64,000 bases of DNA from Siphlonurus alternatus (lineage: Eukaryota; Arthropoda; Insecta; Ephemeroptera; Siphlonuridae). The notes under the pieces were generated by a model that worked only from the letters and a program-made list of their open reading frames with translations, searched no databases and had not been told where the DNA came from. Location of the stretch: the NCBI GenBank assembly GCA_949825025.1, contig OX463778.1, positions 19,560,196-19,624,195 of the forward strand, given 5' to 3'. The position numbers and the translations under genes are program-made. This document shows positions 1-10,619 of this stretch, piece after piece (position 1 is the stretch's first letter; every line of letters begins with the position of its first letter).

Positions 1-251
1 TGAGAACAAAATAAATTTAAAATACTTGCTTTTAGAGGAGAAAAGTTCATAAATAAATAAAAGAATAAATCAATATATTGACGATGCTAAATAAACAGTA
101 TGTGGTTCTGTTAGTAGTGTCGTGTACACAGCGACGTTGTTGCGATTGTGTCTGTCTTTGCTGTAGAGCTAGTGTGGTGTACTGAAGTACTTGAATAATT
201 CATTTTCTCCCCACGCTCTCTCTCTCTTTCCACTGGTTTTTGCTTGACATA
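1..251. other. Non-coding AT-rich lead-in
   Basis: AT-rich sequence without a supported gene. A short pyrimidine-rich patch (210-235) precedes the GA array. Seen directly; no function assigned. Confidence 0.6.
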
Positions 252-252
252 C

Positions 253-338
<86 letters not shown>
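252..338. repeat. (GA)n microsatellite
   Basis: Almost uninterrupted GA dinucleotides for about 87 bp, with one early AAAG interruption. Translations give only Arg-Glu or Ser-Leu runs on the two strands, so the overlapping ORFs are artefacts. A GC-richer flank follows directly at 339-470, with CAGCAG and CCGCCG runs. Such arrays are possible sites for GAGA-binding proteins in arthropods (family knowledge); no role is shown here. Confidence 0.97.
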
Positions 339-340
<2 letters not shown>

Positions 341-1365
341 GCCTGCTCTTCATCAGCCCCACCCCCGCACAGGCAGCAGCAGATATAAACAAGCAGCAGC
401 CGCCGCCGCTTATGCAGACCCCTGCTCCCCCTCCCCTTCCACGTGCCCCCCACACCACGGGGCACAATTAAAACACGTTGGTGGCAGAATGAGAGGTGCG
501 GAAAACAGCCACCTGAGAAAACAAATTCTTTTTCTATAATAGCAACAAAAAATTTAAAAGAAATAAAGTCATCACAAAGGTCATATATATATATAACTTC
601 ATGTATTTTAAATTTATATTAAAGAGGCACATTTTTAGGTTGTCAAGTATTTTTGTAAATAATTAATGTTTATTTTTTTATAGCATTGAAATTACATTAT
701 AGTCAACGGAATTAACTTTTAAATATTTTAAATATGTGATGTAGATTTTTCCTATAATATATGAAATAAGTCCAAAAGGATTATAATGTTCTCCAATTAC
801 TCTATAATTTAGTTCTATTCAGATGGTTTTACAGTAAAATTTTAACTTGAACATAACTGCCTCATCATTCATCATATTCCCATTAAGAATTCACATCACT
901 CATTCTGTTATATATATAAAAAAATGAGAGAAGAAATATACATATTAAAGGAAGATTATATAATGGTAAAATTATATTTTAAAGGTTTTCAAAATTACTA
1001 TCTTCTTCCTTTTCGTTCTCTCTCTCTCTCTCTCTATATTTTCTTCTTTGCAGTATTTAACCTTTCTCTCTCTCTCTCTTTATAATATTACGGTGGTGAT
1101 TCAAACTTCATAAAGTTTCTTATACCAACTAATTCTACTTACTATATATTATGTCCCTGCTATGAATTTGTATTAAGGAAACTCCTCCACGTCGTTTTCT
1201 TTTTGTAAAAAAAAAAGGGTACTAGCTAGAGGAGTTTTCAAGATGACATTCATTGGAAGTATAACTTGCTTGCTTCAGCCTCTCTATGGAGGAAGCAGGA
1301 CGAGAAGGGAAAGGAGTGATGCAGCAAGAAGGAGGGTTATATTATAGAAGACTGCTATGAATGCC
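339..1365. other. GC-richer patch, then AT-rich non-coding DNA
   Basis: Positions 339-470 are unusually GC-rich for this window and contain CAG/CCG runs and a GATATAAA motif near 381. From 475 to about 1365 the sequence is AT-rich, with short CT tracts at 1015-1035 and 1062-1080. I see no exon with convincing splice sites. Confidence 0.6.
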
Positions 1366-1735
1366 CATTAAGGCGCACCGCTGCGACGACCGTCAACGAC
1401 GGCAGTCAAGTCACTAAATTTTGCTTCAACCGAGAGAGAAGTACGTGACAGTAGATAGGGGTAGGTAGGGGGAGAGTTGCTGGCAACCAACAGAAAGGGG
1501 TGAAGAAGGTACGAAGTGATGGCAGAGAGGGAGGGGGTAAGATTGATAAAAGAGAGGGGTGGTGGTGCCAACATGCGTATATATATAAAGGAGGTGCGTG
1601 TGAAAGGAGAGCATGCCAAACCACCCACCCCCTGCACCCTTACTGTATTGCCGAGAACCTGCCAGCCGAGATCGTGGCTAGATAGACGAAATGCTGAATA
1701 ATGCGGCAAACAGGAGTGAAGAAGGGAGAGAAGAA
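1366..1735 (+). promoter_or_regulatory. Candidate promoter-like block with TATA motif
   Basis: A purine-rich, relatively GC-rich block stands out from the AT-rich surroundings. It contains a strong TATA-type string (TATATATATAAAG, 1578-1590) followed by G/C-rich sequence. Both strands have open frames of 60-113 codons, but none resembles a known protein. A TATA string in AT-rich DNA can arise by chance, and no initiator or downstream exon was identified. Calling it a promoter is inference. Confidence 0.2.
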
Positions 1736-2344
1736 GCGCGCACGGAGAAAATTAGAACAGTATTTGAGATGTGGTTCGTGAAAATGAAGAAAAAAAAAAA
1801 AATGTTCTACCTTTTTCTTCTTTATGTGTTTTGAGTGTCTTTCATTAAGAAAAAAACTTTTTCTTTTTAATTTATTTAGTATTTTTTATCTATGTATAAA
1901 AATATATTTTAATTGTTTTCAAAATAGCAAACAAAATGAGATATTTTCATTAATAATAAATTCTGATTTTTAATAAATTTTTATTGGTTTCTTAATTGCT
2001 GTTTCATTTATTTTTAATCCGGATGTAAAAAGTTGGCGTTGCAGCTGTATTATAGTAAATAATTATTAGGTGCCAGGAAGTTTAATTTTATGTCTAGCAT
2101 TTAGTAGTAAAAAAATAGTTAATATACAGTATATAAAGTTATTAACTGTGATATGGATTTCTTACAAAGATCTCGGGTATACCGTTTTAAATTTTAAGTC
2201 ATGTTGCGAGCACTTAAAGGTGCAGAAAAAGAGATCAGAGGAGTGATCGGGATACGAACCAGGACTATCGTTGGCTCATAACGTGGTGTAAATGTCACGA
2301 AAAACAATCTTTTTAATATTTAAATTGCTTCGTGTTCACCTCCT
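1736..2344. other. Non-coding DNA with a tRNA-like B box
   Basis: AT-rich. On the minus strand, 2249-2261 reads GGTTCGTATCCCG, a good match to a pol III B box (GGTTCGANTCC). No cloverleaf or A box at the right spacing was found, so this is more likely a decayed tRNA-derived SINE than a tRNA gene. Confidence 0.4.
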
Positions 2345-2466
2345 TTCACGAACAAGTTACGCAGAAAGTTATTCAGGTTTCTCACTAACCGCGGTTAGTG
2401 TCACTGATATAAGCTGTGGCATTAAACGTGTTTAGTAAGAAAACTGGATAACTTCCTTTATGAACT
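2345..2466. mobile_element. Foldback (MITE-like) repeat, family A copy 1
   Basis: Two imperfect inverted arms of about 45 bp. The left arm contains TTCTCACTAACCGCGGTTA. The right arm, read on the other strand, contains TTTTCTTACTAAACACGTTT, with flanking GTTAT(T/C)CAG on both sides. A related foldback with the same CTCACTAACC...GGTTAGTG core lies at 49588-49690. No coding capacity. The two related copies make this a dispersed non-autonomous element rather than a chance hairpin. Confidence 0.6.
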
Positions 2467-2529
2467 GTGGCCAATGTGTACTTGATATAAATTATAATAA
2501 CAAAACAGTGAAACTGCAAGAAATTATTA

Positions 2530-2585
2530 CCAATCTCGCCTTTAGGTTAGGCAACTTGTTCAGCATTACTGCGGCATGTAGGACC
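2530..2585. repeat. Dispersed repeat fragment (shared with 33121-33190)
   Basis: ATCTCGCC followed by GGTTAGGCAACTTGTTCA recurs at 33121-33150 as ATCTCGCC then GGTTAGGCAATTTGTTCA, in the same orientation. Weaker similarity continues into a GCGGCA motif. Seen directly; the element class is unknown. Confidence 0.45.
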
Positions 2586-2785
2586 AAATTGTAATGTCAG
2601 TTCTTGTATGATGATCTAGATGTTTGCTATTATATACTCATAGTGTTTCCTATACATCATGTTTTAATTTAATGATCACTTCAAGCAAACAACATTAGAA
2701 TGTATATAAACGTTTACATCGTGTTCTGATGTGAACAAGTTGACGACGTCTTATAAGAATAACGTTATTTGTCGTCAACTGCATG

Positions 2786-2787
<2 letters not shown>

Positions 2788-2817
<30 letters not shown>
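2788..2817. repeat. (AAT)n microsatellite
   Basis: About ten AAT units in a row. No associated gene. Confidence 0.9.
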
Positions 2818-5225
2818 TGTTTATTGGGTTTAAAAATACAAAGTATAGAGAAAATATTAACAAATAAACATATACAAAACCCAATTGGTGAACTTAATTA
2901 ATATCAAAATTGAATGGTTGTACTAGAAAATACATGTAACTGATATTATATTACTAATAACATAAGTCTGTGTAGAGTACGAAGAAGTATTATATAATAT
3001 ATGAGTAACGAGAAATTGCATTGGTATGTTATATTGAACAACGATATGCTGAGACTGCATGAGAGTTGTTGACAATATTGCTTGCTTTACCTTGCGTTGT
3101 CATTTGTAAAGAGCCAAGATGAATATAACAATCATATAAAACTTGAGAGCTGCTGTACTAAACACACGAGTGCATGTGCACCTAAATATTATAGCAAGAA
3201 AGTGAGAAAAATTATATTATTATTTCTATTTGATTCGGCATGCGAATGTAACGTATAATATCACAATTTTCACCCAACTTATATATAACTGAGAAATAAA
3301 AAAATAGCAAGCGATTTGATTTAGAATGAATTACTCTATTTCTCTTTCTTTTTTTTTTTTTAACAAGAAGGAGATGGAATGAACATTTTCAATACATAAT
3401 GACACAATGATGAAGATATTTAAGTATTTAGTTATTTTTTTTAGTATATAATTAAAAAATTATGGTTGAAAATATTTATTTATAATATATTATGAATTTG
3501 TGTTACTGAAAATCGAAACCATTTTTATTGCCATTGAATTAAAATCGAATGTACGTTCAGTATTTTTTTCAAACAAATAATATTTCATAAAATGGAGTTA
3601 ATTAATTTTTTATCATCATGAAAATTTATACCAAATATTATAAATTAAGGAAATAGCGATTTAAAAAAAGCTTATAAATACTGCGATTATAATTAAAAAA
3701 ATATTATTTGATTTTGTGACATTCTTATTCTTATTCATCTTAGATTACAAAATAATAATAGTAAAAAAATTAAAAAAATATGCCAATATAATTTTATATA
3801 ATGCTAATGGGTTTTCAAGTATTTAAAAATATCATCTTGGAGTTTCCAATTATTCAGTGAATAAACACGACGAGCAGGCTGAAATTAATGAACATTTATT
3901 AGGCATTCTAGCGGAGACATATTATCTCTTGGCTACAACGGACCAAGATAATTGCTTTTTAAGGATATTAAAATTGCTTTATATCTCAAGAAGTTAAATC
4001 CTGTCTCATTTATTTTCATTTAGCAACGTTTTATCCCAAACACAAAATTTCTTATTTTAAAGTTTAAAGGCATTCATGTGTGAACCTTAACGAAACGATT
4101 ATTAATAAGTATGCTTGAACTACATTATATTATATATGTTTTTTTCTTAACTGAAGTCGATATAATTTTTTTGTTACAAAGCAATCAATGTTAATAACAT
4201 AATACTAATTAGAAAAAATAACTATATTATTATTTTATATTGCAAGCATCAATGAATCGCTTAGTAATTACGTATGCTAATATATATAGCTTTCGATTGA
4301 AATTTATTTCTTTTTCATTTATTTGTTTTTATAATATTTAATTATATAAATGCATATAATATAAAAATATACTCAACAGTGTATAAGGAGTGTGTTGGTG
4401 TTTTATAGGATGCATTGAAAAAATAAAAAATAAATTTATTTTTGCTATCTGTATATAATATTACTGACAAAATATTGATTGAGAAAAAAATTGTAAATTC
4501 AAATATTTTTTAAAATATGAACCCTGGGGTTGGAGGATTCGTATATTCTACAAATCTATAACATTATAGAAAAATTAGAAGGATATTTAAATAAAAATGC
4601 TAATATCCTTCAAAAACATGAAAATATAAAAGCTTCAGTATATAGGAAGAATTTATAAAACAAAGTCAATTTGTGAAAAAAAGTTTCAAACTCTTTGTGA
4701 AGTCCACATTATTTGATAAATTAACCAACTGCCTGGAAGAATAAATTTATAGCTATATATATTTTTTATTGCTACATAAATTCAAATAGAAATAATTAAA
4801 AATACATCTACAGAATATACTGAACGAGTTAACCATACCTCTGCAATGTTATAATTATCTAAAAAAAAAAGGTAATGTCTTGAATAAATTATATAATAAC
4901 ATTATTTATAATTACAATTTTTATTAAGTACCAAAAATTTATATAAAAATTGATTGGAAATATTAATGGTGTTGACATATATGTAGAAAGATGGTGTTAA
5001 TTTTTATAACTGGTCCCTCTATAGTAGTAATATTTCTTCATTTTATACATACATGTGTTAACCACTAAGGCTATTATATAAGGTCCTGTACGTTGCTACT
5101 ATATGTACCATCATTGTTTTATCACCTCTTCATTTACTATGGAGTTCGTACTTCACTCGGCACCTCCCAATTACAATTTTAGTGTGGCGAGAAGAGGGCG
5201 CTAACTTACTGTATGCGCCATCGAC

Positions 5226-5226
<1 letters not shown>
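2818..5226. other. AT-rich non-coding DNA
   Basis: About 2.4 kb with frequent poly-A, poly-T and TATA runs. No splice-flanked open frame was recognised. The last 80 bases before the TC array are GC-richer. Probably intergenic or intronic. Confidence 0.7.

Positions 5227-5305
<79 letters not shown>
5227..5305. repeat. (TC)n microsatellite
   Basis: About 79 bp of perfect TC dinucleotides between GC-richer flanks (5150-5226 and 5306-5400). The 65-codon frame across it is a Ser-Leu artefact. Confidence 0.97.
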
Positions 5306-5306
<1 letters not shown>

Positions 5307-6254
5307 ACTCTCAGCAGCGTGGAAGTATTGCCACTTCTACTTGCCATTCTCGCCCCTTCTCTCTACGTAAGCCTCATAAGCACCTCTCTACCTTTTTTGC
5401 CGAGAATTAGTTCCGAAAGAAGAAGGTATTAAAAAAATAATGTTCTATACTCTTTTCTCTCAGAGGAGTGAAATGGTCTTTTCGTTCAAGAGGTAGGAGG
5501 AAGGGGAAAAAATGAAAAGATACAAGCCTGATGTTTTTTTTCTTCTTATATATAAAAAAAAATTCTTTTCATCTCTGAAGTATATATTTTTCTTGTTAAA
5601 TTGTATGTAAAAAAATTAAATATTATGTGCTTGTCTTTAAGTTATACTATAAAGAAATTTTATTTTAATTAATTAATTTATGTATATATAGAGTTATTTA
5701 AATATTTAATATATATTTATAATGATATATTATAATTATTTCTTTGCAATATTTAAATAGTGTGTAATTATATATATAAATAAAAACATTATTGAAAAAA
5801 ACAAATTTGCGTTTAATTGGTCTTATTCAATAATTTTAAGCAAATAATGTTAAATTTAATGATGAAAATTTCCCATGCAAATAACAAAATGAAATATATT
5901 CAATTTTTTTTTATAAATATTATAATTAATGAGCCCTTTGCTATAATTTCATGTTTTATTTATTTATTTATTTTTTTTTTTCAAATTATGAAAATTGTGA
6001 ACTATTAGTCAATATAAAATATGATTTAAAATTTGCACAACAATAAATTTATGTAAATCACATGGCTTTGTTGAGCTGTAGACAAAGACAAATAGCTGTT
6101 GTATGTTTGTGTTAGGATTTGAGCGAGCTTATTTATCATCACTTTACTGGAGCACAAAACATCTCAATCTGACCTCAACTAGTGATTTTCTAGCAGTGCT
6201 GCCAACAGTATGGAAAATTTACCAAAACAAGTACAAAATCTCTAGAGGTTAGCT
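5306..6254. other. AT-rich non-coding DNA
   Basis: After a short GC-richer flank to about 5400, the sequence is AT-rich with many poly-A and poly-T runs. The frame at 5817-6008 is low-complexity Asn/Ile/Phe and not convincing. Confidence 0.6.
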
Positions 6255-6450
6255 GACTTTTAGATGGTTGTGAGTTGAGTACTAAAGAACATCCACTCTT
6301 ACGTCCGGAAGGTAATGTTTTCTTATTCTCTATTAATTACCATTCATTTTGACTGAGGTTTACTAGAATTCCCTCAGTTACAACCCAAGAATATTCTGGT
6401 ATAGATTGCAAAAGCTTTGTTGGCCATTGGAAGTGACCCGCAAAATATTA
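6255..6450 (+). mobile_element. SINE-like repeat, copy 1 (degraded)
   Basis: The core GACTGAGGTTTACTAGAATT then CCCTCAGTTAC (about 6350-6382) matches cores at 42739-42768 (+) and 23763-23790 (-). A TTGGCCATTGGAAG stretch near 6420 corresponds to the downstream GGCC..GG..GGAAG part of the other copies. The upstream GGTTGTGAGTTGAGTACT aligns loosely with the B-box-like region of the 42.6-kb copy. This is the most diverged of the three. Assignment as a tRNA-derived SINE is inference from that region. Confidence 0.5.
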
Positions 6451-6756
6451 AGCAATGTTAGGGTATGGTCCAAGAATTCATATGAGGGGAGTTCATGAAA
6501 TTAAATTTTTGCTTGTAAACAAAACTAGATTTAGTGAAAAAAAAAGTTGCCAAAAGAAAAAAAATAATAATTCCGAGATATTTTTAACATATTAATGAAA
6601 CTTTAAATTATAAATTAGAACGTCTTTGCAACATGTTTAAGTCTCAAGTCGTAAAATAAAACGATTGTGTTTATACATTCGGGTGAAATTTTCTCCATGA
6701 GGTTGGTACACCTGGCCTTGTGACAGCCGGTAGTTCATAGTGCTGGCCTGAGCGGT

Positions 6757-6897
6757 TTATCCTGACATGTGGAAGACAGCGTTTATCTCAGGTCGGTGAT
6801 GTAGTGCTGAGATGATCACAAGCAGTACAGCTGCCAACAAAATAAATTGACATTGTACACTTCTGGTTATCTCGAATGTTATCCTCTGTCTGATTTG
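6757..6897 (-). CDS. Possible 3' coding exon with a hydrophobic segment
   Basis: On the minus strand a good acceptor (TTTCTTGTTTCTGCAG) precedes an open frame ending in TAA at 6757-6759. The frame begins QIRQRITFEITRSVQ, continues into a run of Leu, Ala, Val and Ile that could be a signal anchor or C-terminal membrane helix, and ends ..PEINAVFHMSG. There is no in-frame ATG near the start, so an upstream exon would be needed. No family recognised. Hydrophobic frames are common in AT-rich DNA, so this may be chance. Confidence 0.15.
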   Translation of the reverse strand, partial: QIRQRITFEITRSVQCQFILLAAVLLVIISALHHRPEINAVFHMSG

Positions 6898-8589
6898 CTG
6901 CAGAAACAAGAAATGAAAATTAAATTTATATTTTTGGCAGGTAAAAAGAGCACCTAGTCTAACCATCCCCAAAAAAGTTTAGTTCATCACACCTCGTTAG
7001 ATTATGCAACATTGCCAACACACATATTAGGGGTAACTTTCGTGCTGTCCCGAGATGTAGAGAGAAATATGCTTGACAATTTATTTGAATATCTGAAGCA
7101 GAGCCAAAGTCTTAGGGAAAAAAGAAAAGAAAAAAAAATGAACTAACTAGTTTATTAATTTAATTTATTGCTTTTTAAGTACTAAGTAATAAATTATATT
7201 TTTTTAATAGTAATTTTTTAATGTAGAGCTTACTAAGTTTTAAAATGATAATACAAATCTGATAGGCAAACACGAGCACATGGTTATAAATTCATCATAT
7301 AATGATAAATATTAACTTATAAGATCTTTATTGATTATCTGATTGACGTGTTGCGGTATATGCGACACTTGAGCTACGTAGTACTTGCATATGTTTGTAC
7401 AGGACTGTCATACAATGTGTGCTTGGTCACGGTGCGCTTAATTTGCGTGTGTTGGCACGAGGATCAGCACGTGCTTATTTACTTAGTCAGTGTGCGTGTT
7501 AGACCGTATGTTTATCCATTGGTGGTGGTTAAAGGTAGTCGTTTGATACACGCACTAGTGTATATCAACCTCAAAACTCTATTAACAGCAAATAAAAAAT
7601 TCTTCCGTTGTATACATTACTTTTTTTTTAATGGTTTAGTCTTAAAATACGAGCTTTATTTTTTTAGCGTTTGCAAAGTATCTTCTGATTGGCTTGCGGT
7701 TGAGCGTCTTTTTCTTTTTTTCTTACGATTTTCTTCGCCGTTCCTTTTAAAGTTTTTTTAAGGTCAAAAAAGCTTGTTACTTACTTTGGGTGAGATACCA
7801 AGCATTTGTTTTATACAAATACTTTCAAGGGTCAAAAGAATAACAATTAATTCAGTGAGAAACCTTTTTTAACAACCTTTGTTTTGAATGATTCTAACAC
7901 TAGCAAGAATATTTTTCATTAAATCAAGTTTTCTTTGTCCAACTATTGACAATAATCGATGTAAAAATTATAAATATGAAAAGAAAAAAAAAAGTGTGAA
8001 GTGTGTTTTGGCCTAGATTTTTTGTTCATGCAGCGCATAATCTGCCGGGAGGGTCATTTTATCCCCCCTCCCCCTCGAGTGACAAGAACGAGTGAAAAGT
8101 GTCCCCCATCTCTCAGAACATAATGTGACGTCATACGCTGGGAATAGCAACCTCTTCAACATTTTTGTTGTCTTTTTTGTGGTACGCAGTCCTCAAACCT
8201 TAAAGAACACTCGTTAAAATATCTAGAAAAATTGAGCTTTCAAAGTGTTTAAGAACCGTGTAAAAATAAAATAACATCTGTCTCTTAAATGAATAATTAC
8301 ATGAAAAAAGTACCAAAATCTCTCACTCCTGCACGCTTCTTTTTTTTAAATTTAAAAATAACATTATTTATCTCCTAAATATTTGATTTTTTTTTTTATT
8401 TTCATCGTGCATGTTTACAACCACTTGTGTAAATACTTTTATTTATCATTTGTTTATGTATCAACAACTGTTTTTTTATATTATTGTATTTTATTGTTAT
8501 TTTTATACTTACTTCCAGTTGTATATTTAAATACTTTAGTTTAAACCGATGTTAGAAATGGAAGATTATCAGGTCATATAGCCACAAGG
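6898..8589. other. Non-coding DNA
   Basis: AT-rich with one less biased stretch (7340-7570). The 7348-7761 frame lacks recognisable domains. A C-rich patch at 8046-8110 is followed by a TGACGTCA CRE-type octamer near 8127. Confidence 0.6.
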
Positions 8590-8714
8590 TACAGTCGTCG
8601 CCTCAGAAAATTTCCCTCTTGCAGCCTTGTTAATCACCATATCCCGTAAGAATAACACAGGACATGGTGATTAACAAGGCTTCAAGAGAGAAATTTTCCA
8701 AGGTAACGAGTGTA
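8590..8714 (+). mobile_element. Hairpin MITE, family B copy 1
   Basis: A 125-bp palindrome. The arms share GCAGCCTTGTTAATCACCAT and its complement ATGGTGATTAACAAGGC, and GAAAATTT/AAATTTTC further out. The ends read TACAGTCG and, on the other strand, TACACTCG, consistent with a TA target duplication of Tc1/mariner type (inference). A second copy in opposite orientation is at 56480-56601; their loops (CCGTAAGAATAACA and its complement) confirm relative orientation. No coding capacity. Confidence 0.85.
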
Positions 8715-9792
8715 CAAGTCGGGATAAACCTTGAAAAGAAGTAAGCATGGTAAATGAATTCATTTCCATAGTAAATTCTGAATGTGACATTTATGTAATA
8801 TATATTATATGAAACTATAATAAATGTATCGTTTTTTGTTACTTTTGATTTAAATAATTATTATATATTTTATCCTAGTATAATTATAACAAAAAAGAAA
8901 TTTAAATAATGTCAAAGGAATTTAATTATGCTAGTTGAGCCTGTTGAAAAGAATAATAAAATAAAATTCTTTATTATATTATCCTCATCACATTTGACCT
9001 GCTGTCACATAATGCAGTACTTTGTGTACCAGCAGCATTGTCATTACATTCTCAACTGCAGAACTGCACATACACATGAAGTGAAAACCGCTAGCAAATG
9101 AAAATAACAATCTACTACTTAATTCTCAACATGTACTAACATCTATTTTGCAATGTATATTGTCAATTAACATTTTCCTCCATGCAATGACCTAATTAAT
9201 GTCACATGTTTAATATAATTAATTCTAAATTACTATAGTGATTTTTCATTTTAGTGCCAATTTATATAATTATGTTATAATTATATGAAATTATAGATTT
9301 TTATTAAATTACTTATTGAAATTTAATTAATTAAATTAATCTATATAATATTTCTGCAAGACTGCTCAAGTGTAATATCTGTCTCACATTAAAGTTATAG
9401 TCTGTGAAATTTATGTCTAGTTGATATAACTTATTCACACATGCCAGGGTTGATTTGACGTCCTATTGGAATAACATTAGCGTATTTTATTAATGAACTG
9501 TCTCAGACACTATAAAGTATGTAAAAATTGAGATTATTGTAACAATTTACTTCATAATTATAAATTATAAAGTCATGCGTTTTCTTGATTCTAAAATGTG
9601 TAATCCTTTTCAAACAATTAGAGTAATAACTAGAAGCCGAAAGTAAAAAAAAAAAAAAAAAAAAAAATGAATAGAATTCAATTGCTACATTTAATATATA
9701 TATCAATGATACCAATCTTTTAAAACTGATGTTAAACTTTCATTGTTTATTTATTAATTTATTTTTGGAAATGACGATCGAGTCAGTGTGAA
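8715..9792. other. AT-rich non-coding DNA
   Basis: No supported gene. A poly-A run lies at 9644-9667. Confidence 0.7.
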
Positions 9793-9800
9793 GGAGCAAT

Positions 9801-9967
9801 CAGGCGCGGATCCAGAACCAAATTTCGGAAGGGGCTGTCTCCATAAGGCTAACGTTTAAAAAAAAAATTGATGTGGGTGAAATGCCTATATTGCTTATGT
9901 TAAATCCAAAATTTCAGAGGGGGCTGCAGCCCCCCCAGCCCCCCCACCCCCCCTGGATCCGCGCCTG
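9801..9967. mobile_element. hAT-type MITE with 8-bp target duplication
   Basis: The 167-bp element begins CAGGCGCGGATCCAG and ends CTGGATCCGCGCCTG, a perfect 15-bp terminal inverted repeat. It is flanked on both sides by GGAGCAAT (9793-9800 and 9968-9975), an 8-bp target-site duplication as expected for the hAT superfamily. Inside are a poly-A tract and a C-rich run (9931-9952). No transposase, so it needs one in trans. The intact duplication suggests a fairly young insertion. Confidence 0.95.
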
Positions 9968-9975
9968 GGAGCAAT

Positions 9976-10547
9976 AATGAAGTTTTTTGTTTAAATGTTG
10001 AGCTATATAGCGCTCATCAACTAGAATAATATTTAATAAAAAAAAAAAAAGAAGTAAGACTAAATTACGCATATAAATTTAAATCTTAATAAAGTTATTA
10101 TTACGACATATATTTTAATATGGATGAACAAATTTTAAAAATAAAACTTTTTTTTCCTCTTTTTCTTATGTCTATGACGTTGGTTAGTATGCAACCCTTG
10201 CAATCTTTCTTTAGCAATTTGTCCTTTATTTCTCTTCTCTTATTTTATATATACTTATTATGCATAGAATGCTTTCTCTCTTTTTTTTATTATTATTATT
10301 TTCATCCTCTTTAATATAGCAGACTTTTATTACAGAGAATTTTGTCGGTAAAAGCTTTTCGTCTCTGTCTCTCTAATCTGTATTACAGTCTCCAACAAGC
10401 TCTTGTGCTATATATTGTCCCTCAATTTCTCATTACCAAGCCGACCGACCCGCTGTCTAGCTTGTCTGAAGCCTGCCCGTCCGATGGTCTACCGAGTCTC
10501 TATATGTATGCCTTAGTTAGCTGCCACCCTCTAGAGCTCTCATGTGA

Positions 10548-10550
<3 letters not shown>
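9976..10550. other. Non-coding DNA before a TC array
   Basis: AT-rich and T-rich to about 10330, then more balanced sequence from 10340 to 10550. The open frame running into the TC array (10342-10626) is not recognisable and ends in Ser-Leu repeats. Confidence 0.6.

Positions 10551-10615
<65 letters not shown>
10551..10615. repeat. (TC)n microsatellite
   Basis: About 65 bp of perfect TC repeats, flanked on both sides by less AT-rich sequence. Confidence 0.97.

Positions 10616-10619
<4 letters not shown>

Noticed and set aside
111..539. Several ORFs on both strands around the (GA)n array
   Set aside because: They are mostly Ser-Leu or Glu-Arg runs translated from the microsatellite, with no domain or splice context.
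2220..2300. Possible tRNA gene on the minus strand
   Set aside because: Good B box but no acceptor stem or D arm; a tRNA-derived repeat is more likely.
7348..7761. 137-codon ORF
   Set aside because: It opens at TTG, is low in charged residues, matches no family I know, and lacks splice signals; chance hydrophobic frame.
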